This document shows positions 24,835 through 33,804 of a stretch of 64,000 bases of DNA, in pieces. Under the pieces are notes generated by a model. That model was not told where the DNA came from, did not search any database, and worked only from the letters and a program-made list of their open reading frames with translations. Made by a program: the position numbers and the translations under genes. Each line of letters begins with the position of its first letter. Within the stretch, counting starts at the first letter, position 1. The stretch covers positions 1-64,000 of the forward strand of contig NZ_JABETO010000012.1 in assembly GCF_013055795.1 (NCBI RefSeq), given 5' to 3'. This stretch comes from Streptomyces sp. I05A-00742. Lineage in GTDB: Bacteria > Actinomycetota > Actinomycetes > Streptomycetales > Streptomycetaceae.

Positions 24835-26519
24835 GCGGTGCTCCTCGGTGCGGAAGGCGGGGAAGCCGGGGGGAAGGCAGTCGTCTCCGTGGTGGAGACC
24901 GCAAGCGTACGGTCCGGGCGGAGGGTGACGAGGAGGTGGCGGCGCCACCCCTCGTCGTCCCGGTCGGGGCGGTCCTCGCGCCAGTGGCTGCCGCGGGTCT
25001 CCTCGCGGCGGAGCGCGGCGGCGACCAGGACGCGGGCCACGAGGAGGAGGTTGGTGGCCTCCCACGCCTCGGTGCCGGGCTCGGCGCTCTTGCCGTCGGT
25101 GTGCGCCGCGCTCCGCACGGCGTCGAGCCGGCCGGCCGCCTCGGTGAGGCTGTCGGCGGACCGGAGGACCCCGGCCCCCCTGGCCATGACGCGCTGGATC
25201 GTGTGGCGGTCCTCGGGGGCGACGAGGGGGTCGCCCGGTCCGTCCGCCGGCACGGGCTCGCCCGGGGCCGCCGGGTCGGCCACGACGGCCGCCGCGATCC
25301 GCTCGGCGAAGACCAGGCCCTCCAGCAGCGAGTTGGACGCCAGCCGGTTGGCGCCGTGCACGCCGGTGCAGGCGACCTCGCCGCACGCGTACAGGCCGGG
25401 GACGGTCGTCCGGCCGTGCAGGTCGGTGCGGACGCCGCCGGAGGCGTAGTGCGCGGCCGGGGCGACCGGGACGGGCTCGGTCACCGGGTCGATGCCGTGC
25501 GCCCGGCAGGCCGCCAGGATGGTCGGGAAGCGCTCGGCCCACATGGTGGCGCCGAAGTGCCGGGCGTCCAGGTACATGTGCTCGGCGCCGGTCTCCTGCA
25601 TACGGCGCGTGATCGCCTTGGCGACGATGTCGCGCGGCGCCAGCTCGGCGAGCTCGTGCTGCCCCAGCATGAAGCGGGTGCCGTCGGCGTCCACCAGGTG
25701 GGCGCCCTCGCCGCGCACCGCCTCGGAGACCAGCGGCTGCTGGCCCTCGGCGTCCGGGCCGAGCCAGAGCACGGTGGGGTGGAACTGGACGAACTCCAGG
25801 TCGGAGACCTCGGCGCCGGCGCGCAGCGCCAGGGCGACGCCGTCGCCGGTGGAGACGGCGGGGTTGGTGGTCGCGGAGAACACCTGGCCCATGCCGCCGG
25901 TGGCGAGGACCACGGAGCAGGCCCGGACGGCGCCGACGCCGTCGTGCTGGCCCTCGCCCATGACGTGCAGGGAGACGCCGGCGGCCCGGCCGTCGGCGTC
26001 CTTGAGGAGGTCGAGGACGAGGGCGTGCTCGATGATCCGGACGTCCGCGGCCCGGACCGCCTCGACCAGCGCGCGCGATATCTCGGCGCCGGTCGCGTCG
26101 CCGCCGGCGTGGGCGATGCGGCGGCGGTGGTGGCCGCCCTCGCGGGTCAGCAGGACCTCGCCGGTGGCGGCGTCGGTGTCGAAGCGGGCGCCGGTGGCGA
26201 TCAGCCGGCGGACGGCGTCGGGGCCCTCGGTGACGAGGGTGCGGACGGCCTCCTCGTCGCACAGGCCGACGCCGGCGACGAGGGTGTCGGCCAGGTGCTG
26301 CGCGGGGGTGTCGCCCTCGCCCAGGGCCGCCGCGATACCGCCCTGGGCCCAGCGGGTGGAGCCGTCGTCCAGGCGCGCCTTGGTGACGACGGCGACCCGT
26401 ACGCCGGCGGCGGCGCAGCGCAGCGCGACGGTGAGGCCGGCGACGCCGGAGCCGATCACGACGACGTCGGCGTCGACGGACCAGCCGGGGCGCGGAGCCG
26501 TGAGTCGTATGCCGGTCAT
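24831..26519 (-). CDS. nadB: L-aspartate oxidase NadB
   Basis: 562 aa. This flavoprotein oxidises L-aspartate to iminoaspartate, the first step of de novo NAD synthesis. It has the N-terminal FAD motif VVVIGSGVAGL, a succinate-dehydrogenase-type fold with SRG-like ARFDTDAATGEVLLTREGGHH, the EFVQFHPT block, and ASGGVRTDLHGRTTVPGLYACGE followed by GANRLASNSLLEGLVF. ATG 26519 overlaps the panC stop by 4 bp. Confidence 0.97.
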   Translation of the reverse strand: MTGIRLTAPRPGWSVDADVVVIGSGVAGLTVALRCAAAGVRVAVVTKARLDDGSTRWAQGGIAAALGEGDTPAQHLADTLVAGVGLCDEEAVRTLVTEGPDAVRRLIATGARFDTDAATGEVLLTREGGHHRRRIAHAGGDATGAEISRALVEAVRAADVRIIEHALVLDLLKDADGRAAGVSLHVMGEGQHDGVGAVRACSVVLATGGMGQVFSATTNPAVSTGDGVALALRAGAEVSDLEFVQFHPTVLWLGPDAEGQQPLVSEAVRGEGAHLVDADGTRFMLGQHELAELAPRDIVAKAITRRMQETGAEHMYLDARHFGATMWAERFPTILAACRAHGIDPVTEPVPVAPAAHYASGGVRTDLHGRTTVPGLYACGEVACTGVHGANRLASNSLLEGLVFAERIAAAVVADPAAPGEPVPADGPGDPLVAPEDRHTIQRVMARGAGVLRSADSLTEAAGRLDAVRSAAHTDGKSAEPGTEAWEATNLLLVARVLVAAALRREETRGSHWREDRPDRDDEGWRRHLLVTLRPDRTLAVSTTETTAFPPASPPSAPRSTA

Positions 26520-27394
26520 GACCGTTCCCCCGGGGTGAAGTCGAGCACGATGTTGTCGATGAGACGGGTGGTGCCCACCCGGGCGGCGACCGCGAGGACC
26601 GCCTGGCCCGTGTGACCGGTGGACACCTCGGTGAAGTCCGCCGGGTCGACCAGGGCCAGGTAGTCGAGGACGACGGGCGGTTCGAGGGTCGCCGCGCCGT
26701 CCAGGACCGCGTGGGCGGCCTCGCGGACGGCGGACGGGCCGTCGCCCGCAGCGTCCTCCGCGGCGCGCAGGGCGCGCGGGAGGGCCAGGGCGGAGGCCCG
26801 GTCGGCGGCCGAGAGGTACCGGTTGCGACTGGAGAGGGCCAGGTGGTCGTCCTCGCGGACGGTCGGGACGCCGACTATCTCCACCGGGAAGTTCAGGTCC
26901 CGGACCATGCGCCGGATCAGCGCCAGCTGCTGGGCGTCCTTCTGGCCGAAGAGGGCGACGTCCGGCCGGCTGAGGTGCAGCAGTTTGGCCACGACCGTCA
27001 GCATGCCGTCGAAGTGACCGGGCCGGTGGGCACCTTCGAGGCGGCCGCCCATGGGACCGGCGCTGATCCGTACCTCGGGCTCGCCGCCCGGGTAGACCTC
27101 GGCGACGGAGGGGGCGAAGACGGCGTCCGCGCCCGACCCCTCCGCCAGCGCGACGTCGGCGTCGAGGGTGCGCGGGTAGCGGTCCAGGTCCTCGTCCGCG
27201 CCGAACTGCAGCGGGTTGACGAAGACGGTGACGACGACCTGGCCGTCCGGCCCGACGAGGCGGCGGGCCTCGCGGACCAGGGTGGCGTGGCCCTCGTGGA
27301 GGGCGCCCATGGTCATCACGACGGCGCGGCGGCCCGGCCCGGTGCGCGGGAGGGCGTGCAGCTCCCCGGTGTCCCGTACGAGCTGGATGGTCAC
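26516..27394 (-). CDS. panC: Pantothenate synthetase PanC
   Basis: 292 aa. PanC joins pantoate and beta-alanine using ATP. Signatures: MTMGALHEGH (HxGH nucleotide-binding motif), FVNPLQFGADEDLDRYPRTL, KLLHLSRPDVALFGQKDAQQ and the KMSKS-like LALSSRN. Its ATG overlaps the stop of the upstream DUF2520 gene by 4 bp. Confidence 0.97.
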   Translation of the reverse strand: MTIQLVRDTGELHALPRTGPGRRAVVMTMGALHEGHATLVREARRLVGPDGQVVVTVFVNPLQFGADEDLDRYPRTLDADVALAEGSGADAVFAPSVAEVYPGGEPEVRISAGPMGGRLEGAHRPGHFDGMLTVVAKLLHLSRPDVALFGQKDAQQLALIRRMVRDLNFPVEIVGVPTVREDDHLALSSRNRYLSAADRASALALPRALRAAEDAAGDGPSAVREAAHAVLDGAATLEPPVVLDYLALVDPADFTEVSTGHTGQAVLAVAARVGTTRLIDNIVLDFTPGERS

Positions 27395-28365
27395 TGGTCT
27401 CCTCCGTCCGCGCGGCCGGTGCCGGTCGCTCCGCCCGCTCCGTCCACCCCGTTCGCTCCGTCCGCGAGGACGCCGAGCAGGTCTTCCGCCAGTTCCGCCT
27501 TGAGCAGGCCGTACGCGAGGGCGCGGTCGGCGGTCGTCCTGGCCATCGCCAGGTACCCGGCGACGGCCTGGGGGGCGTGCGTGCGCAGCTCCGCGATGTG
27601 GGCGGCGACGGTGCCGGCGTCGCCGCGGGCCACCGGGCCGGTGAGCGCGGCGTCACCGCTGCGCAGCGCGTTGTCGAGGGCTGCGCCGAGCAGCGGGCCC
27701 AGCATCCGGGCCGGGTTGCCGACGCCGGCCGTGCCCAGCAGTTCCATGGCCTGGGCGAGGAGGGTGACCAGGTGGTTCGCGCCGATGGCCAGCGCCGCGT
27801 GGTAGAGCGGCCGGGCGGCCTCGTCGATCCACTCCGGTTCGCCGCCCATCTCGATCACCAGCGCCTCGGCGGCGAGCCGCAGTTCCTCGGGCGCGGTGAC
27901 GCCGAAGGAGCAGCCGGCCAGCCGCTGGACGTCCACCGAGGTGCCGGTGAAGGTCATGGCGGGGTGCAGGGCGAGCGGCAGGGCTCCGGCCCTGGTCGCG
28001 GGGTCGAGCACGGCGGCGCCGTGCCGGCCCGAGGTGTGCACGAGCAGCTGCCCGGTCCTTACGGCGCCGGTCTCGGCCAGGCCCGCGACGAGCCCCGGCA
28101 GGACGTCGTCGGGGACGGTGAGCAGGACCAGCTCGGCCCGGGCCAGCACCTCGGCCGGCGGGACGACCGGGACGCCCGGCAGGATCTCCGCCGCGCGGCG
28201 CAGCGAGGCGTCGGAGACGCCCGAGACGGCGACGGGCCGGTGCCCGGCGAGCTGGAGCGACGCGGCGAGGGCCGGGCCCACGCGGCCCGCGCCGACGACG
28301 CCGACCGTCAGGCGGGCGGGCCGGTCCTGCGGGCTCGGCCGGTCGGGGGTTGGTTGTGCGTTCAC
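27391..28365 (-). CDS. Rossmann-like and DUF2520 domain protein
   Basis: 324 aa. N-terminal NAD(P)-binding fold (VGVVGAGRVGPALAASLQLAGH) and C-terminal helical DUF2520 domain (LALHPAMTFTG, LYHAALAIGANHLVTLLAQA), an arrangement like 6-phosphogluconate-dehydrogenase-type reductases. First gene of the coupled panC-nadB-nadC-coaX operon. A reductase role in pantoate supply would fit the context and the apparent lack of panE here, but this is inference. The N-terminal 15 and C-terminal 20 residues are low complexity. Confidence 0.9.
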   Translation of the reverse strand: MNAQPTPDRPSPQDRPARLTVGVVGAGRVGPALAASLQLAGHRPVAVSGVSDASLRRAAEILPGVPVVPPAEVLARAELVLLTVPDDVLPGLVAGLAETGAVRTGQLLVHTSGRHGAAVLDPATRAGALPLALHPAMTFTGTSVDVQRLAGCSFGVTAPEELRLAAEALVIEMGGEPEWIDEAARPLYHAALAIGANHLVTLLAQAMELLGTAGVGNPARMLGPLLGAALDNALRSGDAALTGPVARGDAGTVAAHIAELRTHAPQAVAGYLAMARTTADRALAYGLLKAELAEDLLGVLADGANGVDGAGGATGTGRADGGDQ

Positions 28366-28498
28366 GCGGCGGGGTGCCTTCCGTTCCAGTCCGCGGGGGT
28401 ACCGGACGATTCCGCTGCCATGCTACGCGCTCCGTGTGCGCCACAAGGGGGACGGAGGGAGTGATGCCTGCCCCTCCGTGGAGGCCCCCGGGCCGGCC

Positions 28499-28753
28499 TC
28501 AGCACCCCGCCTTCTGCCGTCCTCGCTCCGCCCCTGCCGCCGGGCGCACCGGCGTCTCCGCGGGGCGCCGGAACCAGCGCCGCCACCGGCCCCGCCGCCG
28601 TACCGCGCGTCCGTCCACCACCGCCAGGAAATCCCGCCACGTACGGAACTCCCGGACGGCCTGCCAGTCGTGGGTGCCGGGCGCCGGCGGGGCGGGAGTC
28701 CCCTGCTGAGCGGCGCGGAAGGTGTCGAGCATGTACTGCTGCATCGCGTCCAT
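28499..28753 (-). CDS. Small hypothetical protein
   Basis: 84 aa, beginning MDAMQQYMLDTFRAAQQG, with a conserved-looking DWQAVREFRTWRDFLAVVDGR centre and a basic, Trp-rich tail (RRRGRWRRWFRRP). No family is recognised. The gap of 133 bp to the DUF2520 gene shows no other feature. It is divergent from the ArsR-type gene; the shared 90-bp region holds the palindrome at 28794-28812. Confidence 0.6.
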   Translation of the reverse strand: MDAMQQYMLDTFRAAQQGTPAPPAPGTHDWQAVREFRTWRDFLAVVDGRAVRRRGRWRRWFRRPAETPVRPAAGAERGRQKAGC

Positions 28754-28793
28754 GTCCCCACCGTGCGCCGCGCCCGCACCGCCGTGCGCGTCG

Positions 28794-28812
28794 ATTGACG
28801 AGGTACGTCAAT
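28794..28812. promoter_or_regulatory. Palindrome ATTGACG-N5-CGTCAAT, candidate ArsR-type operator
   Basis: Perfect 7-bp arms (28794-28800, 28806-28812), 32 bp upstream of the ArsR-type regulator start and 40 bp upstream of the divergent 84-aa gene. Size and symmetry fit a dimeric winged-helix repressor, so autoregulation is plausible. Confidence 0.6.
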
Positions 28813-28843
28813 TGATCATGCCCGGGGCGCGAGGAGGCTCAGA

Positions 28844-29971
28844 ATGAGTCATATGAGCGTGACGATCGACATCACGGGCCTGCCGCCCGAGCGGGTCCTC
28901 TTCGCGGTGTCGCCCCTGGCGGAGCTGGGCCACGCGCTGCACGTGCTGACCGAGCCCAAGCACCACCCGGGACTGAACGGCTGGGTGACCTCGACGGCCG
29001 CCGGGCTGAAGCCGGACCTCGCGGACCGGCTCTGCGACGCCGACTTCCTGTGGACCTCCGTCATGTCCGACATCTTCCTGCCCTTCGCCGCCCTGCCGGA
29101 GGTGTCCGGCCGGCCGGGGGCCACGCTCGCCGAGGACCTGGACCTCCTCGACCGGCTCGACGACGAGCAGTTCGTCTCGGCCGCGCTGGAGGTCTCCTGC
29201 TCCAACTACTACGCCCCCGGCACCGCCTCGCCGCTGGACAACCCCGCCTCCCGCGCGGCCGCCCTGGACCGTGCGTCGGCCCGCGGCCCCCGCCAGCTGC
29301 AGTTCGCCCTCCGCGTACTGGACGACCCGGAGGGCGTCCGGGCCTGGCTGCGCCGCCTGTTCGAGGACTGCGAGCAGGCGTTCTTCGGCGACGTCTGGCG
29401 CCGGGTGGGCGTCCAGCTCGCGGCCGACGTCCGGCACAAGTCGGAGGTGCTGCGCCGCAAGGGGCTGCGGGACGCGCTGGCCGAGGTGTCGCCGGCGGTG
29501 ACGCTGGACGAGGACGGCGCCCGCGTCACTGTGGACAAGCTCAACTCCGGCCGCGCCACGGCGGTCGACCCGGCGGCCGGACCCGGCGTCACCCTCGTCC
29601 CGTCGTCCCTGGGCTGGCCGCACCTGCTGGTGCTGTCCGCTCCGCGCTGGCGGCCGGTGATCCACTACCCGGTGGGGGCACCGGAGGTCGCGAACCCCGC
29701 CTCGCTGGACGTGCTCAAGCTCCGTATGGAGGCCCTGGCCCATCCCATGCGGCTGCGGATGTGCAAGTGGCTGGCGCGCAGCGCGTGCACCACCGGCGAG
29801 CTGGCCGCCGAGCACAACATCAGCGCACCGGAGGCGTCCCGGCACATCGGGGTGCTGAAGAAGGCGGGACTCCTCACGACGCGGCGGCGGGGGCGGTACG
29901 TGCTGCACCAGCTGGACCTGACGGTGGTGGCGCGGCTGGGGAGCGACTTCCTGGAGGGAGTGCTGCGGTAG
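28844..29971 (+). CDS. DUF5937 / ArsR-type winged-helix transcriptional regulator
   Basis: 375 aa. A large N-terminal domain (about 1-280, DUF5937 type: PPERVLFAVSPLAELGHALHVL) precedes a C-terminal ArsR helix-turn-helix (LDVLKLRMEALAHPMRLRMCKW, TGELAAEHNISAPEASRHIGVLKKAGLL, RRRGRYVLHQLDL). GAGGAGG at 28831-28837 supports ATG 28844. The N-terminal domain probably senses a ligand, which is unknown. A tyrosine phosphatase gene follows after 75 bp. Confidence 0.9.
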   Translation: MSHMSVTIDITGLPPERVLFAVSPLAELGHALHVLTEPKHHPGLNGWVTSTAAGLKPDLADRLCDADFLWTSVMSDIFLPFAALPEVSGRPGATLAEDLDLLDRLDDEQFVSAALEVSCSNYYAPGTASPLDNPASRAAALDRASARGPRQLQFALRVLDDPEGVRAWLRRLFEDCEQAFFGDVWRRVGVQLAADVRHKSEVLRRKGLRDALAEVSPAVTLDEDGARVTVDKLNSGRATAVDPAAGPGVTLVPSSLGWPHLLVLSAPRWRPVIHYPVGAPEVANPASLDVLKLRMEALAHPMRLRMCKWLARSACTTGELAAEHNISAPEASRHIGVLKKAGLLTTRRRGRYVLHQLDLTVVARLGSDFLEGVLR

Positions 29972-30046
29972 CTCGCTCGCAGGCAAGGGAGTTGAGGGGC
30001 GAAAACCCGTTGGCCCGGCGGGGTACGCGCCCCTACCGTCCGCTCC

Positions 30047-30544
30047 ATGACCCTGGAGCCGCACATCTCACCGGTCCGTGTCGGGGCGGGCGCCGTCGCG
30101 GTCGTCCACCGCCCCAAGGTCAAGCTGCTGCCGGCCTTGAAGACCGCGGGCGTGACACACCTGGTCACCCTGCTGTCCAAGCGCGAGGGCGCCCTCACCA
30201 TGAGATCGGCGGCCCGAGCGGCGGGGCTGGAGTGGATCTGGGTCCAGCTCGCCAACGGTCAACGGCCCCCGCCGCGGCAGCACCACGAGATCGTCACGGC
30301 CTTGACGACCCTGGCCCCTCTCGTCCGCGACGGAGCCACCGCGGTCGTCCACTGCTCCGCCGGCATCCACCGGACCGGCATGTTCACCTACGCGCTGCTG
30401 CGCGCCTGCGACCTCGACGCACCCGAGGCGCTGTCCGCCCTGACCCGCATGCGCGCCGCCACCGCCGAGGGCGTCGGCGGGCAACGCCTCGCCTGGGCCG
30501 AGGAATTGGCAGCGGCGGCCCGCCACCGGCTGGGCCGGCCCTGA
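30047..30544 (+). CDS. Dual-specificity / tyrosine protein phosphatase
   Basis: 165 aa. The active-site loop HCSAGIHRTG has the Cys-x5-Arg signature of cysteine-based phosphatases, with a plausible general-acid region upstream around LEWIWVQLANGQRPPP. The fold starts with a short strand (GAGAVAVVHRPKVKLLPALKTAGVTHLVTLL) typical of small dual-specificity enzymes. Substrate unknown. The following 178 bp up to the convergent response regulator contain no recognisable gene or strong terminator. Confidence 0.88.
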   Translation: MTLEPHISPVRVGAGAVAVVHRPKVKLLPALKTAGVTHLVTLLSKREGALTMRSAARAAGLEWIWVQLANGQRPPPRQHHEIVTALTTLAPLVRDGATAVVHCSAGIHRTGMFTYALLRACDLDAPEALSALTRMRAATAEGVGGQRLAWAEELAAAARHRLGRP

Positions 30545-30722
30545 AGGGCTGGTACCCGACCCGGAACGTCTGCCCCGTCAGCCTCCCTGCGGCCGTCGGG
30601 CGCGCGGGCCGCGCTGGGGCTGGCCGTCGCGGGCGCGGCGACGGCCGGGGCGCACGCGGCGGCGCAGCGGCTCCTGCCGCCCCGCGCCCGGTGAACCCCC
30701 GCCCGGGGCACGGCGGCCGCGA

Positions 30723-31400
30723 CTACACCGCCCCGCCCCCGGCCCGCACCAGGCCGCTCTCGTAGGCCATCACGACCACCTGCACCCGGTCCCGCAGGCC
30801 GAGCTTGGTCAGGATCCGGCCCACGTGCGTCTTGACCGTCGCCTCCGACAGCACCAGCCGCGCCGCGATCTCCCCGTTCGACAGCCCCTGTGCGACCAGC
30901 AGCATCACCTCGCGCTCGCGGCCGGTCAGCCGTTCGATCTCGCCGCCGGCGGGCTCCCCGCCGGAGCCCGGCAGCATGGGGGTGAACCGGTCCAGCAGGC
31001 GCCGGGTGGTGCTGGGCGCCACTACCGCGTCACCGCTGTGCACGGAACGGATCGCGCCCAGCAGTTCGGCCGGGGGCACGTCCTTGAGCATGAAGCCGCT
31101 GGCCCCGACCTTGAGCGCCGAGAACGCGTACTCGTCGAGGTCGAAGGTGGTCAGGATCAGCACCTTCGGCGCGCCCTCGCCCTGGGCGCAGATGCGGCGG
31201 GTGGCCTCCACGCCGTCCATCCGCGGCATGCGGACGTCCATCAGCACCACGTCCACCTTCGTGGCGGCCAGCACCTCCAGCGCCTCCGCGCCGTCACCGG
31301 CCTCGGCGACGACCTCCATGTCGGGCTGGGCGGCCAGCACCATGCGGAATCCGGTGCGCAGCAGCACCTGGTCGTCGACGAGCATCACGCGGATCGCCAT
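30723..31400 (-). CDS. NarL/LuxR-type response regulator
   Basis: 225 aa from ATG 31400 (MAIRVMLVDDQ). The receiver domain has a conserved Asp in VVLMDVRMPRMDG and Lys in GFMLKDVPP. The C-terminal LuxR helix-turn-helix begins LTGREREVMLLVAQGLSNGEIA. GGAAAGGG lies upstream at 31405-31414. Paired with the kinase gene 45 bp upstream. Target genes are not evident from context. Confidence 0.95.
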   Translation of the reverse strand: MAIRVMLVDDQVLLRTGFRMVLAAQPDMEVVAEAGDGAEALEVLAATKVDVVLMDVRMPRMDGVEATRRICAQGEGAPKVLILTTFDLDEYAFSALKVGASGFMLKDVPPAELLGAIRSVHSGDAVVAPSTTRRLLDRFTPMLPGSGGEPAGGEIERLTGREREVMLLVAQGLSNGEIAARLVLSEATVKTHVGRILTKLGLRDRVQVVVMAYESGLVRAGGGAV

Positions 31401-31445
31401 GCGGGGGTCCCTTTCCAATGATCAAGTTTGGGTCGAAAGCGCTGG

Positions 31446-32651
31446 TCAGCGTCCCGGCTTAGCGGGCAGGAGCACACTGATCCGGAATCCTCCGCCGGGA
31501 CGCGGCCCCGCGTCCAGCGTGCCCCCGACCATGCCTACGCGCTCGCGCATCCCGATGAGGCCGTGCCCCATGCCGTCCGCGCCGCCGGTCTCGTACAGCT
31601 CGTGCTGCGCGCCCCGGCCGTCGTCCTCGACGAGCAGCCCGAGCCCGTCGTCGAAGTAGGTGAGCCGGACACTCGCGCCGACGTCGGGCCCGCCGTGCTT
31701 GCGGGTGTTGGTCAGCGCCTCCTGCACGATGCGGTACGCGGTCAGCTCCACGCCGCTGGGCAGCGGCCGGGCGCTGCCCTCGACCCGGTAGACCACCGGC
31801 AGCCCCGCGCCGCGCACCTGCTCGACGAGCTCCTCGATCTGCTCCACGTCGGGCTGCGGCACATACTCCCCGCCCGGCTCGGAGCCCTCCTCGGTGCGCA
31901 GCACGCCCAGCAGGCGGCGCATCTCGGCGAGGGCCTGGCGGCCGGTGCCGGAGATGGTCTCCAGCGCCTGCTTGGCCTGCTCGGGGGAGGAGTCGAGGAC
32001 GTACGCGGCGCCGTCGGCCTGCACGACCATGACCGAGACGTTGTGCGCGACGACGTCGTGCAGCTCGCGGGCGATACGGGCCCGCTCGGCGGTCACCGCC
32101 ATCTTCGCCTGCTGCTCGCGCTCCTTCTCCAGCCGTTCGGCGCGCTCCTCCAGCTGGTCCCAGTAGGCGCGGCGGGTCCGCATCCGGTCGCCGAGGACCC
32201 AGGAGAGGAGGAAGGGGAACGCCGCGAAGGCGAGACCGAACAGCTGATGGCTGAGCGAGTCGCCCGAGGTGTCGGGCCAGCGCCAGAAGTACAGGACGGG
32301 CGCCGCGAGGCAGCCGCCCAGCGCCACCCGGGAGGCCCAGCGGCGGGTACCGGACGCCACCGTGTAGACGATCACGAGCATGGGGACGTCGTAGATGTTG
32401 GGCTCGACGTCGAAGGCGAGTTGCGCCAGCCCGCCGAAGATCGCCAGGAGGAGCATCTTCTCGGGCATCCGGCGCCGCAGCGCCAGCACCGTGCACATGA
32501 GCAGCACGACGGCGACGACGGCGACCTGGTGGGCCGGGCCCCGCACCGGCTCTTCGGTCATGGTCAGGGCGCACAGCCCCAGCAGCAACACGGCCCAGAA
32601 GCTGTCCACACCTGTGGGGTGTCTGCGGAGGAATTCGTAGAGGCGGTGCAC
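31446..32651 (-). CDS. NarL-family sensor histidine kinase
   Basis: 401 aa from GTG 32651 (VHRLYEFLRRHPTG). Four to six membrane segments in the first 150 residues are followed by a coiled linker and the HisKA_3 motif with the phospho-acceptor His in ARIARELHDVVAHNVSVMV. The ATPase is a compact HATPase domain (EALTNTRKHGG, DDGRGA, GHGLIGMRERVGMVGG). It is the cognate kinase of the adjacent response regulator. The stimulus is unknown; little of the protein is outside the membrane. Confidence 0.94.
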   Translation of the reverse strand: MHRLYEFLRRHPTGVDSFWAVLLLGLCALTMTEEPVRGPAHQVAVVAVVLLMCTVLALRRRMPEKMLLLAIFGGLAQLAFDVEPNIYDVPMLVIVYTVASGTRRWASRVALGGCLAAPVLYFWRWPDTSGDSLSHQLFGLAFAAFPFLLSWVLGDRMRTRRAYWDQLEERAERLEKEREQQAKMAVTAERARIARELHDVVAHNVSVMVVQADGAAYVLDSSPEQAKQALETISGTGRQALAEMRRLLGVLRTEEGSEPGGEYVPQPDVEQIEELVEQVRGAGLPVVYRVEGSARPLPSGVELTAYRIVQEALTNTRKHGGPDVGASVRLTYFDDGLGLLVEDDGRGAQHELYETGGADGMGHGLIGMRERVGMVGGTLDAGPRPGGGFRISVLLPAKPGR

Positions 32652-32766
32652 GTCACCCAGCGTAGGCACGTCGCCCCGGTGCCGGGGTCCCTCCGGCGAT
32701 CGATCCCGGCCCGCCTCGCCTACTCCCCAAGGTGGAGGGATGGGAGCCACCGGAGGCGCATAGCGT

Positions 32767-33792
32767 GTGTATATGACATCCGGGACGCGCACCTGGCGGG
32801 CGGCGGCGGAAGCCGCCCTGTACGGACCCCACGGCTTCTACCGGCGCCCAGAGGGGCCCGCCGGCCACTTCCGCACCTCCGTGCACGCCTCTCCCCTGTA
32901 CGCCGGGGCGGTCACCGAGCTCCTGCGGAGGGTCGACCTCGCCCTCGGGTCGCCGGAGGAGCTCGCCTTCGTCGACGTGGGCGCCGGCCGCGGCGAGTTG
33001 ACCCGCGGGGTGCTGGCGCAGTGCCCGCCGGACCTGGCCGGGCGGCTGCGCCCGTACGCCGTGGAACGCGCCGACCGCCCGGCCGGCCTCGACGAGCGCG
33101 TCATCTGGCGGGAAGCGCCACCCGAAGGGGTGACCGGTCTCCTCTTCGCCAACGAGTGGCTGGACAACGTCCCGGTGGACGTCGTCGAGACGGACGGCGG
33201 CGGGACCCCGCGCCAGGTGCTCGTCCAGGAGGACGGCGAGGAGCTGCCCGGCGACCCGGTCACCGGCCCGGACGCGGACTGGCTGGCCCGCTGGTGGCCG
33301 CTGGAGGGCGCGCCCCCGGGCAGCCGCGCCGAGATCGGCCGGACGCGGGACGAGGCGTGGTCCCGGGCGGTCGGCACCCTGCGGGCCGGGCTGGCCGTGG
33401 CCGTCGACTACGCGCACGAGCGCGCCACCCGCCCGCCCTTCGGCACCCTGACGGGCTACCGGGAGGGCCGCGAGGTCCGCCCGGTGCCGGACGGCACCTG
33501 CGACATCACCGCCCACGTCGCCCTCGACTCCTGCGCAGGACCCGGCTCCACCCTGCTCAGCCAGCGCGCCGCCCTCCGGGCCCTGGGCGTGGACGGCCGC
33601 CGCCCGCCGCTCTCCCTGGCCTCCTCCGACCCGGCCGCCTACGTCCGGGCCCTGGGCGCGGCCGGCGAGGCGGGCGAGCTCACCTCACCGGGCGGCATGG
33701 GCGGCTTCCGCTGGCTGCTCCAGCCGGTGGGTCCGGAGTGCGCGCACCTGCTGTCGGAGGACACGAGCGCGCGACCGTCCTCCCCCGGCTGA
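32767..33792 (+). CDS. SAM-dependent methyltransferase, MidA/NDUFAF7 (DUF185) family
   Basis: 341 aa from GTG 32767 (GGAGG at 32752-32756, 10-bp spacing; ATG 32773 is the alternative). N-terminal [20 protein letters not shown], the SAM-binding loop [10 protein letters not shown] and the family-typical [15 protein letters not shown] are present, and [22 protein letters not shown] matches the DUF185 pattern. The mitochondrial relative NDUFAF7 dimethylates an arginine of the NuoD-equivalent complex I subunit NDUFS2. The very next gene, 12 bp downstream, is a nuoD homologue, so the same enzyme-substrate pairing is a reasonable inference. Confidence 0.88.
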   Translation: MYMTSGTRTWRAAAEAALYGPHGFYRRPEGPAGHFRTSVHASPLYAGAVTELLRRVDLALGSPEELAFVDVGAGRGELTRGVLAQCPPDLAGRLRPYAVERADRPAGLDERVIWREAPPEGVTGLLFANEWLDNVPVDVVETDGGGTPRQVLVQEDGEELPGDPVTGPDADWLARWWPLEGAPPGSRAEIGRTRDEAWSRAVGTLRAGLAVAVDYAHERATRPPFGTLTGYREGREVRPVPDGTCDITAHVALDSCAGPGSTLLSQRAALRALGVDGRRPPLSLASSDPAAYVRALGAAGEAGELTSPGGMGGFRWLLQPVGPECAHLLSEDTSARPSSPG

Positions 33793-33804
33793 GAAACTGT
33801 TCCC

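Noticed and set aside
28808..30064. A 418-codon minus-strand open frame across the ArsR-type gene
   Set aside because: Composition is typical of a frame shadow, and the plus-strand frame has clear DUF5937 and helix-turn-helix domains.
30545..30722. Possible small gene between the phosphatase and the response regulator
   Set aside because: A short Ala/Arg-rich open stretch ends at 30694 but has no acceptable start codon or ribosome binding site.
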